Shown piece after piece: positions 32,723 to 45,530 of a DNA stretch of 64,000 bases. Within the stretch, counting starts at the first letter, position 1. The number at the start of each line of letters is the position of its first letter. Origin of the DNA: Cerrena zonata (Eukaryota > Basidiomycota > Agaricomycetes > Polyporales > Cerrenaceae); NCBI GenBank assembly GCA_038087015.1, contig JASBNA010000021.1, forward strand, positions 124,001 to 188,000, read 5' to 3'. The notes under the pieces are model-generated. The model saw only the letters and a program-made list of their open reading frames with translations, did not search any database and had not been told where the DNA came from. The position numbers were made by a program, and so were the translations under genes.

Positions 32723-35054
32723 ATGCATTCTGTTATCATAGCCGTCTTTACTGCTGGGGCTGGTTGGCTCTTGTGGAAACTTCTGAGCGATTTCTTCGTG
32801 CGTTCTCCTATAGACAATATCCCTGGTCCTCCCTCTCCATCTCTGCTTCGAGGTATGTCATATTGTCATGTCTTGTTGTGCCAGTAATTGAGCCTTGCAT
32901 ATACAGGTCATATCAATCAAATCTATCACAGAGATGGTTGGAGGTTTATCGATATGCTCGGGACCAGGTATAATAAAGTAGTCAAGCTAAATGGCCTTTT
33001 CGGCGTGAGTACAGGTTCAATTTGTTTAAAGCGGAGAAGAATAATCATTGTCAATATCGTCACGCCTCAGCGTCGGATACTCTATGTCTTCGACCCTGTG
33101 GCCTTACAGCAGATCCTCATCAAAGACATGGACTCATATGACGCACCAGAATGGTTTCTAGAGTAAGTCACACATATATTAACATCGCATCGCATAAGGA
33201 GACCCAGTATGGACTTTGAATATTTAATTAGGATGAGTAATCTCACCGTTGGACGTGGTCTGACTGGTGTACGAGGTAGTTCGCTTCCAAACTCGCGGGT
33301 TGTCCTAAACTGTCGCTCACATACTTTACACAGGTGAACAACATCGAAAGCAACGTAAGATGCTCAACCCTGTCTTCTCCCCGCAACATCTCCGATCAAT
33401 TACGCCTATATTCTTCAATGTTGCTCACAAGGCAAGCTCCATTTATAGAACGTCTGACCTAATTATTTCTCACATCGAAGCAGATGTGTGACGGAATAGA
33501 GGCGCAAATAGGAGAATCTGTAGAGACCGTCAACGTGATCAATTGGTTCAGCAGGACCGCACTAGAACTGATCGGCCAAGGGGGACTAGGCTACTCTTTG
33601 GATTCGTTGGACAAACCGGTTGCAAACGCATTGGGCGATGCCCTGAGGGAACTCCTGTAAGTCTGATACTATCTCTCAACCTTCCATACTTAGCTAATAC
33701 CCATGATCCAGACCGGCTGCCTTCGAAATCTCCGAAGTACAGTTTCTCTTCAAGCATTTAAATAAACTTGGATCACCTCCTTTCAGAGGCGCATTGGCTG
33801 CGCTTCTACCCATGCCAACAATACAGAAGCTCAGAGAACTTATCGATATCATTGAGGTGGAGTCGAAGGCGAATTTGGCCGACAAGAGGACCGCTTTACA
33901 AGCCGGAGATGACGTTGTAGTAAGACAAGTTGGAGAAGGGAAAGACATCATGAGTATCTTACGTATGCTTCCTTTATCTCTCAATCACCTTACCCAGGCA
34001 CTAATTTTATAACGGCAGTGAGGGCCAATATGGCGGCTTCTGAGGAAGATAAACTTCCCGAGAATGAATTAGTTGGCCAGATGTCGTAAGTTGCTTCTTT
34101 CTACTTGACACACGGAACGTCGCAGGAATGATCTCACTAGGTTGATGGTTTTGGCTGGCACCGACACAACCTCGAACTCGCTCACGATGTTGTTGGATAT
34201 TATGACCCAGAGGTCAGAATTCCAAGACAAACTTCGCGCTGAACTTGTTGAGGCGCAGGCACAGTACGGCACCGATATCCCATTCGACCAATTGATGAAC
34301 CTTCCCTACATGGACGCCCTGTGCAGAGAAACCTTGCGTTTGCATCCTCCCGCAACTTATATTTACCGAGAGTAAGTGAGTTGTGACACTTTGTTGCCCT
34401 CCCAGCTTATGCTCTACCGTAGCTCTGTGAAGGATACGGTACTGCCTCTTTCCGAACCAATCATTGGAAACGATGGTAGCATCATCAAGGAGATTCCACT
34501 CCCAGCCGAGACCTCTATTATGATTGGTGGTCGTGCTTGGAATCTGAGTAGGGAGGTCTGGGGGCCCGACGCTCTAGAATTCAATCCTGATCGTTGGTTA
34601 TCCCCACTGCCTTCTAATGTGACCGATGCCCATATCCCAGGTCCTTATTCTCACATGTGAGTTGAGACCTCATTCGACACTGCTACCATATTGATATTCT
34701 ATAGAATGACATTCGGTGGTGGTGGGCGGGCATGTATGTAAGTGGTACCATTCATATATAAGACATGATTATATATACTCATGCTTTGCTCTTATAACAG
34801 CGGTTTCAAATTTGCCGAGTTGGAGATGAGTACGTAACCTTCATCTTCTCTTTCATATTACATATTGATAAAAGTAAAATTCAGAGGTCGTACTTGCTGC
34901 GATGATTCCTAAATTCAAGGTGTACACGTCTGACTATCGTGACGACATCGTATGGAATCTCTCAAATGTCATGAATCCCACCGTTGGGAAGGAGAGCATG
35001 AAACCCGAGTTCTACGTCAAGCTAGAACGCCTCAAAGAGAACACGAAAGCTTGA
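32723..35054 (+). CDS. Cytochrome P450 monooxygenase
   Basis: Thirteen exons (32723-32852, 32907-33004, 33071-33162, 33232-33275, 33334-33431, 33484-33656, 33712-33962, 34019-34085, 34141-34371, 34423-34656, 34705-34737, 34801-34829, 34885-35054) sum to 1650 nt, 549 residues. An N-terminal membrane anchor (VIIAVFTAGAGWLLWKLL) is followed by the proline-rich hinge IPGPPSPS. The I-helix oxygen-binding motif is AGTDTTS, the ExxR motif is ETLR, the PERF-like region is FNPDRW, and the heme loop FGGGGRACIG has the axial Cys at about residue 483. The intron after exon 5 uses a GC donor (AAG, then gcaagc at 33432). It is an ER-anchored oxidase; the substrate cannot be told. No other biosynthetic genes flank it, so a secondary-metabolite cluster is not suggested. 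Confidence 0.93.
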
Positions 35055-35764
35055 TGCAGCTGCAACTTATGCCTTGTACAGTCTTCGTGGCCATATAGAG
35101 ATTGAAGTATTCGTGCTTCTTCAGAACGTACATCCACGCCATCCCACTCCCTACTTACTAACTGCAACTTGAACGTAATATAAGCTTGTGGTCACAGTGC
35201 TGTATTCGTATGTATGATTGATTGTGTATGTGATAAACCCGCTTTTGTTCTTCTCATGGGGGAGTTTTTCTGATGTGTACAGCACCGCTGGCGTGCCGCT
35301 GATCTGGAAATTCGCCCGCTCCGGAGTACATGGCTTTCTATAGTATTCGAGTCGCCATAAGTGATAGAGGATTTCCCGATGTCATTACGTGGTGAGGCAT
35401 TAACATCATCTTTATCGTAGTAATCTTCGTTTGGCATCGGACTTAAACAGGCTGGCGCTACCTTATCGGCGACTCCCGGGCTGGGCATTTCCTTGTAATT
35501 GCAAAGTAAGTACCAGGAGTATCGGTTCTCTACTTATGGATGTAGAAGACGGTCTTCATACAACTTGGAGGTGAAAAGCAGCCCGATGAAAATAATAATA
35601 ATGTCAATTGTAAGCTTGACCTTTACATCTTTAGTAGGTATAATGCCTCTATCTTAGCGTACGATAGAGTATGGGTATATTAGTATATGGAATATGTCGC
35701 ATAACTTGGTGGGGGTGCGTTGCCATCGTATTTAGCCCACCACTACCCGCAAGAAGTGTAGGTA
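35055..35764. other. Intergenic between P450 and pseudogene
   Basis: P450 3' flank. No glutaminase-like exons could be found between 35055 and 35764, so the pseudogene that starts at 35765 lacks its 3' half. Confidence 0.4.
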
Positions 35765-37502
35765 CTAGTACGGGATCAAACTGAACAGGGGCTTCCTCAC
35801 CCGCGGCGGATGAGCTAGAATTGGCTCCCGCGCGGCGAATGCTTGACCGTTTAGAGGCGAATCCTGAGCTTCAAGCAAAGGGGGCAGCAAATATCCGACA
35901 TATGTAGCGTTAATGAAAAGGAAGAACGGGAGCGATGCGTATAGTTTCTCCACTGGGTTCACCCGCCTAGAATCAAGGTTGGGTCGCCCGCAGAGTTACA
36001 AGAACTTAAGCAGGAACACACTTACCCACCGCTGTCTCCTATGTCCTTCATGAACATCTTGATATTCGACATATTCCATTGTCCATCTTCCCCAATATCA
36101 ATCGTGAGCTCCGTTGCAGCCATTACCTGCCGGGCATTGAGAGACACCAAGTTTCTATACGAATTCGACCTGTTTCCGATAGCAGCAAATATCCCGTTAT
36201 CCACATCGTCCGTGCTCTTACTTTTGCATCAGAGTAGTCTGATAGAAATGCGTCCACCTGTTATCTTCAGTCAGTCGTATTGTGGCAACTGAATCTAGGG
36301 ACCACTCACGTTATTCTAAATTGTATCGTGCTTTGCAGCAAATAGTGGAGATAGCTGCTGCGTTTTTCCCGTGGGAGCAATAGACGCTATCGAAGGATTT
36401 CGGTACGCCCCATTGGCAAACACGACTGGGAATACGGTCCCGGAAACATTTCCCAGATTCTTGACAATAGAAAGGACTGGCCATGGACTGTGTAGCAAGA
36501 ACGATGAATGTTTGGGCCTGGGAGTCAAGAGATGAAAACTTACTCTCCCATCTTTATCGGAGGTCTAATGGATGTACCAGTCACAACTCCCGAATTAATG
36601 AATTGTGATCGACAATCAACCATGCCAGCTGCCATCGATACGTCGGATCCCTATGATATTATATTCAGGATGATAATATAATGATTAGTTTCATGACGTA
36701 CAAATCGTGTTGCAAGTATTGAGACGATGTCTTGGGCACGGTTGTCGGATTCCAGCAGTTGAGTTGGACTTCGCTGTATCTGGTAAAAGGAAGAGTAACC
36801 TATCTCAGAGGAGGTCCAGAATATGTCATCGGAGTCTTGTGCAGTCGCCCATTCTGTATTGAGTAATGTCGGTATACACCCCGAGCTAGAGAAACATTCA
36901 ACTGACCTCCAGAAATATCCATGTAAATCTGAACTTGATGCTGGACATCGTCAGTGAAATGGATGTCAAGTGTGATATACGTGAACGGAAAGGACTGCTT
37001 AATGGGATCTGATCGCTGAGGAAACATTAGCATAGTAAGGTGCTAGCTCAGTTGTAAGTATTTACCTCGATTGGTGACAGAAATGTGGCTGTAGCTTGCG
37101 CGGGTCCTAGGGAGTATGTAAAGATGGTTTGGGTGGCGTTATTTGTACACCGGTAAGGTCGGTCGGGAGTATGTCCCTATATTCCAAGCTATTGATATGT
37201 TATGCCATCTATTCTAATCATCCCCTCCCATCCTAACGTCTGTAGACATGCAATCAATGAAATATCCAAGTGCTGAAATACCAAAGTCAAAAGATCATAG
37301 GTAAGTACGTACCTTGTGGTCCCAGGATACGGGCCAATCCAGGGTTAAGTCGGCCTGTGTGTGTCCAAGAATTCAAATACGGTGATCTAAGAGCGAGTGG
37401 AAGTGAAGATGGAAATGGAGAAGGTACTTGTGAATATATTAGTGGTAATAGTATCACAACAAGAAAGAGTACTATATGGATGTGCCCTACCATAGTGTCC
37501 AC
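35765..37502 (-). pseudogene. Truncated glutaminase-like pseudogene
   Basis: Minus-strand copy of the family with exon 1 (37502, signal peptide and LPLALRSPYLNSW) through the exon-8 equivalent (NPVEKLYASLPFFLFINATY, about 35962-35840). Everything after that is missing: the DUF1793-like half, membrane helix and PPSY tail. There are many lesions. In exon 1, a frame slip near the ACACAC run (about 37358-37365) hides the expected TLDWPVSWDHK. In the exon-2 region, the conserved Trp of YQWLG reads as a TAG stop, a second TAG follows, and the frame slips around the segment that should read LTGVQITP. Well-preserved pieces include WNMSNIKMFMKDIGDSG and SLGPAQATATFLSPIE. It is flanked by the P450 and ILV3. 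Confidence 0.88.
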
Positions 37503-38947
37503 TGTATCAAAGTAAGAGTCAGAAGGAGAAGGTTGCCATTGTGAAAGACATATTTCATTTTATCATGGGATATATCGTGGTTTTTGCTCCAACCCTACAT
37601 GACAATCATTGTAGGAACGTATCATGCATTGAAACAAGGTATCGGGAAGGGAGTGAGATGCGTCGGGTCAGCATTTCCCGGTTTCTGGGTTAGAATGGAT
37701 ACGTTAGAACACACCTCTTGTTGAAAAATGATGGAGTTTGATAGCAACTATTCTGAATTGTCTCCGGTTTCTGACCTTGTCTGACGAAGTCAGCCACCAT
37801 GGGTAGGGGAGATACTTATCAATCTTTTAGATGTGCGGTCCTGCGCGTTTGGCATGGGCGACAAGTGCCGGATGCTGTACGTCACACACGTCAGCCTCTA
37901 CTGCATAGTGAACGCTGTCTTCGTCCTGAGTAGAGGCTGTAGTTGAGTCTATGGAGGAGGGGCGTCGCGTTAATACAGGTCCAAATGCCTCATGCCGACG
38001 GCTTGAGCAAGGAGGTAAATATTATGAGTCATCTAGAGAAAAGGTGCGCCTCTTTCGTGCACGTATATAGGTCGCAAATTGCTACGGACTAGAGAGCGCG
38101 ACAATGTTCAAGTCTTAGGTAGTGCTTCACTGAAGGTCTAACTTTTCCCAGGTGGTTTTTGCGAGCCCAGAGTTTCTGTTGCACCCCAAGTGGTACGTCC
38201 TTGTGTTCGCACCATCTTGAGAAGAGTTAGATACTACTACTCGACCGGAGATATACGGTCTTTGAAGTTTCCTCACCTTTACCCAGGTAACTCATCCAAT
38301 CGAAGACTTGAAGTAGTTACGTGTGCCATCGTAGACCAGATAGATCAAGATAGACTATACCTCCTCCGATTGTGCACGAAATGGGCCTTGCAGGGATCTT
38401 GTAGACCTGAAACCAATGCAAACGAGCGAGGCGCAAAATATCGAAAATACTAGATGACAACTGTACGGAAAGGTCCAAGATCGGAGTGTTTTGGAATATC
38501 ATGACTGCGGTAAGGGCGCTTACAAATTCTGCTCGTAACCGCCACCATAAGGCTTAGAGGACTCTGGGGACTGCTTGGTTGGTGGCACAATGACGCTGAA
38601 CGTCTTGCTACGATATTTTTCGACGCACCGTGCCTCCCATTATATGACTGGGTTGCTTTGTAGTCTGTCAACTCGATCTATGTTTAAAGGCTCGAAACTC
38701 ATTTGTCTCCTGCACCATTTACCCGAAAATTAACTTGAACTGACATTCCTCTGTACTGTGATTGGCAGAGGACGACTGAATTGCGTGCTGAATATCGATT
38801 TGGCGTGACCTAATCTGGACCAATCTCTGCGGGCCGGTTTGTTTGGTGCGAGCTGGAGTGCGTGCTTTTCGATCATGAGTCCAGTTGCAACAAGAATGGC
38901 ACACTTCCGACGGAGCCTTTCACTATCCTTTCTATCTCTCTCCCATC
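37503..38947. other. Intergenic, upstream of ILV3
   Basis: 1.4 kb with no recognisable gene. TGAGTC (38876-38881), one base off a Gcn4-type TGAGTCA site, lies about 70 bp before the ILV3 ATG and might mark amino-acid control. This is weak evidence. Confidence 0.35.
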
Positions 38948-41811
38948 ATGTCCTCTGAAGGTGGCGTAGAAATGTGCGTATGTCTCCAGTTCTGCCGCAA
39001 ACTCACTCGGCTGAATTCATACTTTTTCAAAGTCACTCGGTGCCCAAGGCATCCGTACCCAGCAATGTGAAGCTGAACAAATACTCATCGCAGATTACCC
39101 AAAACAAGGTTCGTCAATATCACAAGCCATCGAAACACTAATCTAACAGTCATTCAGGCTCGGGGAGGAGCTCAAGCAATGCGTATGTTCTAATTCTTCG
39201 AGAACCCGACGCATTTACTCAGTTGAAACAATGCAGTTTACGCCGTTGGCCTGACTGAGGAGGATATGAATAAGCCCCAGGTGCGCTATAATTAGCCATC
39301 CCATCGAGCCGAAACTAATTCATTTCTAAGATCGGCATCTCACCTATTTGGTGGGAAGGTAAGACAAGTTAATTGTACGCTTTTACATTGGTTTGACCAT
39401 TCACAGGCAACCCGTGTAACTCTCATCTTGTGAGTCCTTACCTCATTTAGTCTCGAAATGTCAACCAATCATCTGCCTGTAGCTCGACTTGGCTCAGAAG
39501 GTTAAGGAGGGTTGTACGCAGGAGGGCCTCGTTGGTCTCATCTTCAACACAATCGGAGTCAGGTATATGCGCATCAGTTTAATGTATATATCAAGATTCA
39601 ACTCATCTATTCTTTTCTAGTGATGCCATCACCATGGGCACCGAGGGTGAGCGAGTTACCATTCGTTCTGAAAAACACTAGCTAATCCCTGTTTAGGAAT
39701 GCGATACTCGTCAGTTTTGGCTCTTCTCTTCATCTAAACTTAAAGTCTAAACGTTACATAGTCTCCCGAGTCGTGATCTTATCGCGGACTCCATCGAAGC
39801 CGTACGTTCTTCTCTTCTACCTAGTGCTTCTGTCTAACATTACATTCCGCTTTAGGTCATTAAGGTATACTATCATGTACTGGAATCAAGCATTCAGCAT
39901 TAATCATATTTTAATACAGGCTCAACACTACGATGCTAACATTTCGATTCCTGGGTGAGATAGTCATGCCATTTTTATCCCGAGATGTTATATTAAACAC
40001 ATCTGCGTAGATGTGACAAGAACATGCCTGGATGTCTGATGGCCGCCGTCCGACACAACCGTCCCACCATCATCGTCTACGGTGGTACCATCCAGCCCGG
40101 TGTTCGAACAGTCGACTGCCCAGCTCTTGGCTACAAGAAGGGTCAAGACATGACTGCCGTAGACGCATTCGAGTCGTTTGGTATGTATTCTATAGCAGTC
40201 ACCCGAGTGAAAACAGTGTTAATACGCTCGTAGGTGCTTTCACTGTTGGAAAGATATCTGAGGAAGAACGATTCGATGTCGTCCGACATTCATGCCCTGG
40301 TCCTGGTGCATGTGGTGGCATGTTTACGTAGGCGTCGTCCACCACCTCTGATGCGTTGGTATACTCACGTTTGTTATGTAGTGCCAACACCATGTCCAGT
40401 GCACTTGAAGTTCTCGGAATGTCCCTCCCTTATTCATCCAGTATCCCCGCCGTCTATCCCGAAAAGACAAAAGAGTGTATCAATGCTGCCAAGTACCTTC
40501 GCCGACTCCTTGAACTTGACCTCAAACCCAAGTAAGCAGAAACTCGTTTCTAGATATGTTGACCGTGTTGATGATGTCACAGAGATATCCTTACCCGAAA
40601 CTCGTTCCTCAACGCAATTACCATCGTCAACGTTCTCGGTGGTTCTACCAACTCCGTTCTCCACTTGCTTGCTATGGCTCGTTCCGCTGATATCGAGCTT
40701 CACATCGATGACTTCCAAAAGGTCGCTGACCGAACCCCTTACCTTGCAGATCTCCGGTAAGTGGTTCGTAATTTATTTCTCCTCCATTGGAACTCAATGC
40801 CCCTGCAATCTAGACCCTCTGGCAAGTACGTCATGGAGGATCTCCACAAAGCTGGTGGTATCCCTGGTTTGGTCAAGTACTTGATCAAGCACGACTTGAT
40901 CGACGGTACACAGCTCACTGTCACCGGAAAGACTCTTGCCGAGAATTACGAAGATGTTCCTGACCTCGACTTCGATAAGCAAGACGTTGTCAAGAGGATC
41001 GAAACACCTATCAAGAAGGTAATTTGCAATCCATCCCTTTGACAGTTTGTTTCTGATGATAATCTTTGTTTGCTAACTCTACTTGACAGACCGGTCATTT
41101 GACGATTCTCCGCGGTAATCTTGCACCCGGAACTGCTGTCGCTAAGCTGACTGGCAAAGAAGGAAGCAAGTTCGAGGTGAGTTATATCACGAATCTGTCT
41201 GTTTGACGAGGATCTGATATCTCTCCATCCAGGGAGTTGCTAAAGTCTTTGATAGCATCGATCCGTTCTATGTCGCATTGGAGAAAGGAGAAGTCACTGC
41301 CGGTCAAGTTATCATTTTTCGTTACCAAGGCCCTAAGGGTGCTCCTGGTATGCCTGAGGTAATGATACGCGTATTGCCTTGTACGATCAGCTTCTTACGA
41401 TGAACTAGATGTTGGGTCCCACCGGTGCACTGATGGGTGCGGGTCTTGGCGGCAAGACTGCATTGATCACAGATGGTCGCTTTTCAGGTGCTTCTCGCGG
41501 GTTCATTATCGGCCATGTTGTCCCCGAAGCTCTCGTCGGTGGCCCTATCGCCCTTGTTAAGGATGGTGACAAGATTGTCATTGATTCGGACACTCGTACT
41601 ATCGACTGGCTCGTTGATGAAGAGGAGCAGAAACGTCGCAAGGCTGAGTGGGATGCTGCTGGTCCTCGTGAGTTCCGAGAGAAGAGAGGCATCCTGTACA
41701 AATACGCCCGTGATGTCGCTGTAAGTGTCTATCTATTGATTGCTCGTGTGGATAGCTATGCTGAATATGCATTTTCTATAGCCCGCCTCAGAGGGCGCAT
41801 ACACCGATTGA
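38948..41811 (+). CDS. ILV3: Dihydroxy-acid dehydratase
   Basis: Third common step of branched-chain amino-acid synthesis, converting 2,3-dihydroxy acids to 2-keto acids; an Fe-S enzyme, mitochondrial in yeast. Many short exons are joined in frame, about 17-18 in all, starting 38948-38973 and 39063 onward, including a 9-nt micro-exon (39856-39864, VIK). Cluster and active-site motifs are [43 protein letters not shown], and near the end [19 protein letters not shown]. The first residues ([20 protein letters not shown]) lack an obvious mitochondrial presequence, so the true start may lie upstream or the enzyme may be cytosolic. The last exon (41782-41811) encodes PASEGAYTD. All segments align with the family and no frame break was found. 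Confidence 0.95.
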
Positions 41812-42100
41812 GCTTGCAATTCCAATGCAACAGACAGGATTTTCAATAATGGTAACTGTATTATCAACCCGTATCAGTCAGAATGGAAATACATGTATCG
41901 ATATCAGTACTGGGCTTTCTCATGGTGTGTTTTCTCCAACGGATAGTCTTGTCTATCATTACGTGTATCATCAACCCGCTAAGCACGACAATTTCAATGA
42001 TAAGTTGGTAACCTATCCAGAAATATCGCGCGCAGCTCCCGGTGCTCTATATGAACACATCCATCTTCCTTTTCTTTCCTCTTACCATTGGTTTTAAACA

Positions 42101-45100
42101 ATGTTGATACACTCTGGAATATCCTTCGTTGTCGCTGCTTTATTGCCTCTTACCCTCGGCCAACAACTACCGCTGGTACTTCCTCTTGCAGTCAAGTCAC
42201 CATATCTGAATTACTGGACCCGAGACTTAAAATTAGGCACAAACTGGACGGCGTTTTGGAATGGACGTGTACGTTATCAAACTTACCATAAAATTGATAT
42301 TCATATTTTGACAGACAAACGGATGGGAGGGTATGATCAGGATCGACTCTCTCACCTACCAATGGCTAGGGAAAGGGTTTCAACACGCGCTGCCCAACAC
42401 AGTTACTAATATACAAATCACACCTACTAAAACCATCGTCGCATATACGGCTGGGCCTGCAAAAATAACGGCGACGTTTTTGTCCCCGATTGAAGTAAAG
42501 AATTTTACTCCAAATTGCATGGAGTTTCTGCCCTAACCATACACATCAAGAAATCAGATCCCATCGCACAGTCTATGCCCTTCACATATGTTGCAATGGA
42601 TATTACTTTTACGGATAATCTGAATCACGATGTGCAAGTTTATATGGATATTACCGGAGGTCAGTTGAAATTTTCCATGATGATTGCTTAGCATTCTCAT
42701 ATCTACACAGAATTCGTGACTTCTCACGACGAGGAGGAGATCACATGGTATATGAAGGAGACTGGTCGAACACAATTCTTCGAGATAAGGCGAGCCAATG
42801 CTCAACAAGATGTCGAGGTTGATGAAATAGCACAAGATATTGGAATAGTCTTGGGGACTCTACAGGTGTGGTCGTTCAAAGATCAAATGACGAAATGATG
42901 AAATTCAGCTTGTACTTATTGTCTCCACAGGGGCCGGAGACTTCGATCTCGTCTAGTGTAGAACCCAACTCCTGGACACAGTTCAATGAATCTGGTATTG
43001 TAACGAGTACACCCCTCACACCTCCCCAGATTAACGGAAAGTATGGTCCTTCGTTTAATTATCTCTGCTGCGTTGTAGTATTCATCAGTTTTGTACAGCC
43101 CGTCAGGCGACCAACGCAAACGGCTCTCAATCACTAAGGATTTAAGAAACATTTCGGGAAATTCATCTGCATTCTCGGTACTCTTCGCCATTGGGGCGTA
43201 TCGGAATGCCTCAGTCTCGTTCACTGGAGAACTTCAGCCACGAGCCCCGTTGTTTGCTGCAAAATATGCCACGGTTTCCGATATGGTGAGTGTTATATGC
43301 ATTCAATTTTGTATGACTGCTTCAACTTGAGAGGTTCCACAGATGGACACGTTCCTCTCCGATTATACTGATGCGCAGACACGAGCGGACGACATAGATA
43401 AGCTGATATTCAGTTCCATCGGTGATAGATCGGATAATTACCGAAATCTTGTTTCTATCGCAGCTCGACAGACGATGGCTACTACAGAGCTCACTGTAGG
43501 CACAGGGACAGATGGGCAGTGGAATATGTCAGATATCAAGATGTTCATGAAGGACATCGGGGATAGTCTGTACGTAATTCAATTTTATCGGGATGCTTTC
43601 CCTTCTAGAACTCAAACTCCAACACCAGCCGAGTGAATCCCGTGGAGAAAATATACGCATCCTTTCCTTTCTTCCTCTTCATCAATGCTACATATGCAGG
43701 ACAATTGCTATCTCCTCTGCTTGAATTCCAGAATTCTCATCCGAATGAGAAATATGCAGTACGAGACCTCGGTGAGAAGTCATCCTAGGTCAGTAATATC
43801 TCGGCGTTAATCGGGTATCAAGGTCAAGCATATCCTCAGACTGGCGGAGGCTTTATCCGGCACCAACAACCAGTTGAACGTATGTCACCTAGAGACGTCC
43901 TTTATAATTACTCAGGAACTTCTCAACAGACACAAGTAGTATGCTTATCATGTCTCTTGCTCAATTGAAATATTCCGGCGATAAGACCTTGGCCTCACAA
44001 TATGTGAGTGCATGCCAGTGTATCATTGATGGAGTGAATTCATTATGACCGTCTCCTCTCGTAGTATTCTTTGCTACACAAATGGGCAGAATACCTCGTG
44101 GAATCAACACTAAACCCTCCGGATGTGTACGATGACGTTCGTCGAATATCGTCTATAATGTTATCTGACTGTACTCTTCATTGCAGAACAACGATCGACG
44201 GTGGCCCGCAAGAAAATTCTACAAACTTAGTAATCAAAGGGATTATCGGGATCAAGGCGATGTCAGAAATCAGCAATCTAACGGGCAGGCTCTACGACTC
44301 TAAAAATTATGCAGTAGGTCGAGGATTTGTTTCTTGCATAGAAGCCAATATAAGATTTGCTTAGAGCGTGGCTTCTGAATATTTGAACGAATGGATCTCT
44401 CGCGTCTCGCCGCTAAACGACGCACAGTATTTACCGGTTTTTCTCGACCAGCATAGTATATGGGCGAAGATATACAATACTTATGCCGATGCTCTTTTAG
44501 GCATAAATCTAATACCCGCAAATGTGAGAGTATCTCTGTAGCATGTTCGCATGCAGGATGCAACTAATCCCGTTTCCTGCAGATATATGAATTACAGGCT
44601 CGTTTCTACAATGCCCAATCCAGTATGCACAAATAATAAATTTTAGATCGGGAACTAACAAGAAATACAGGTGCTTCTTCTGGAATTCCAGAAAACAGCA
44701 CTACTAACGTAATCAATACTGGTAAGTGGCCTACCCTTAGTAAACAGATGGTTATTCATCAGTCATAGCCTCGACATTGTTTTCTGCAGCCACATTAGAT
44801 GTTTCTATACAAGATAACATCATCACACCACTATGGAACTATGCATTAGATAAAACCCAACCCTTGAGTACGACGTATGCTCCAGACAATGTACCTCACG
44901 GTGCTCCCGCGAGGTCAGCTCACAGCGAGTCATCATGCAACGCATATCTTAACTTTCATCCAGTCCTGCGTTAGGTGCTGCATTCGCTCCATTGGTGCTC
45001 GGGTTCGCTTTTTGCTATATTTTTCTAAGTTTCGCTCCTAATACCCAAATAGTATGGAAAAACCGATCATCCAGCCAGACCCCACGTTGCAGCGGCCAAA

Positions 45101-45530
45101 ATCAGTAAAGCATTCCATCCTTGGACCCATTATAGGCGGAGTGTTAGGCGGCTTCGCCCTGATATCTCTCATCTCTTTGACTTTATGGAGAAGATACAGA
45201 CATGTTCGTCAAAGAAACACCGTAGAAGGAAGTTTGAGCGAACCGCAACCCTTCACCTCGCTTAGATCCACAGATGGTTTATTCACGGCGTATCCCAGGA
45301 AGGCTGAGGTCGAAATGGAACACAGTAATACCCCATCAAGTAACCCACGCAACGAAAACCAGGGGCGCTTTTCGCAGAGCATCCCCTCAGGTCCACAGAA
45401 TTATTACTCGGTCAATGGCAGAATTATAGAGCTCAGTGCGGAGCTACAAGCACTACAGCATGGTATACGGGATGACCAGAGTTCAGTATATTCCCCCCCG
45501 CCGAGCTATGCCACACGTCCTGTGGATTGA
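42101..45530 (+). CDS. GtaA-type glutaminase-like protein 3, membrane-anchored, PPSY tail
   Basis: Eighteen exons (42101-42268, 42315-42494, 42551-42659, 42711-42865, 42931-43040, 43099-43285, 43343-43569, 43629-43771, 43823-43879, 43930-44003, 44065-44126, 44187-44313, 44365-44523, 44583-44622, 44671-44721, 44769-44913, 44964-45002, 45053-45530) sum to 2511 nt, 836 residues. A signal peptide (GISFVVAALLPLTLGQQ) and GtaA-like ectodomain (LAVKSPYLNYWTRD, GWEGMIRIDSLTYQWLG, WNMSDIKMFMKDIGDS) precede a helix at about 700-723 (IIGGVLGGFALISLISLTLW). The tail of about 110 residues ends in ELSAELQALQHGIRDDQ and then PPPSYATRPVD. The first residues after intron 5 (PSGDQRKRLSITKD) differ from the other copies, so that acceptor is less certain. 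It starts 290 bp after ILV3 and is closest to gene 4 at 46764. Confidence 0.9.

Noticed and set aside
40234..40884. 216-codon plus-strand open frame
   Set aside because: Out-of-frame reading across several ILV3 exons and introns; the ILV3 frame gives the conserved protein.
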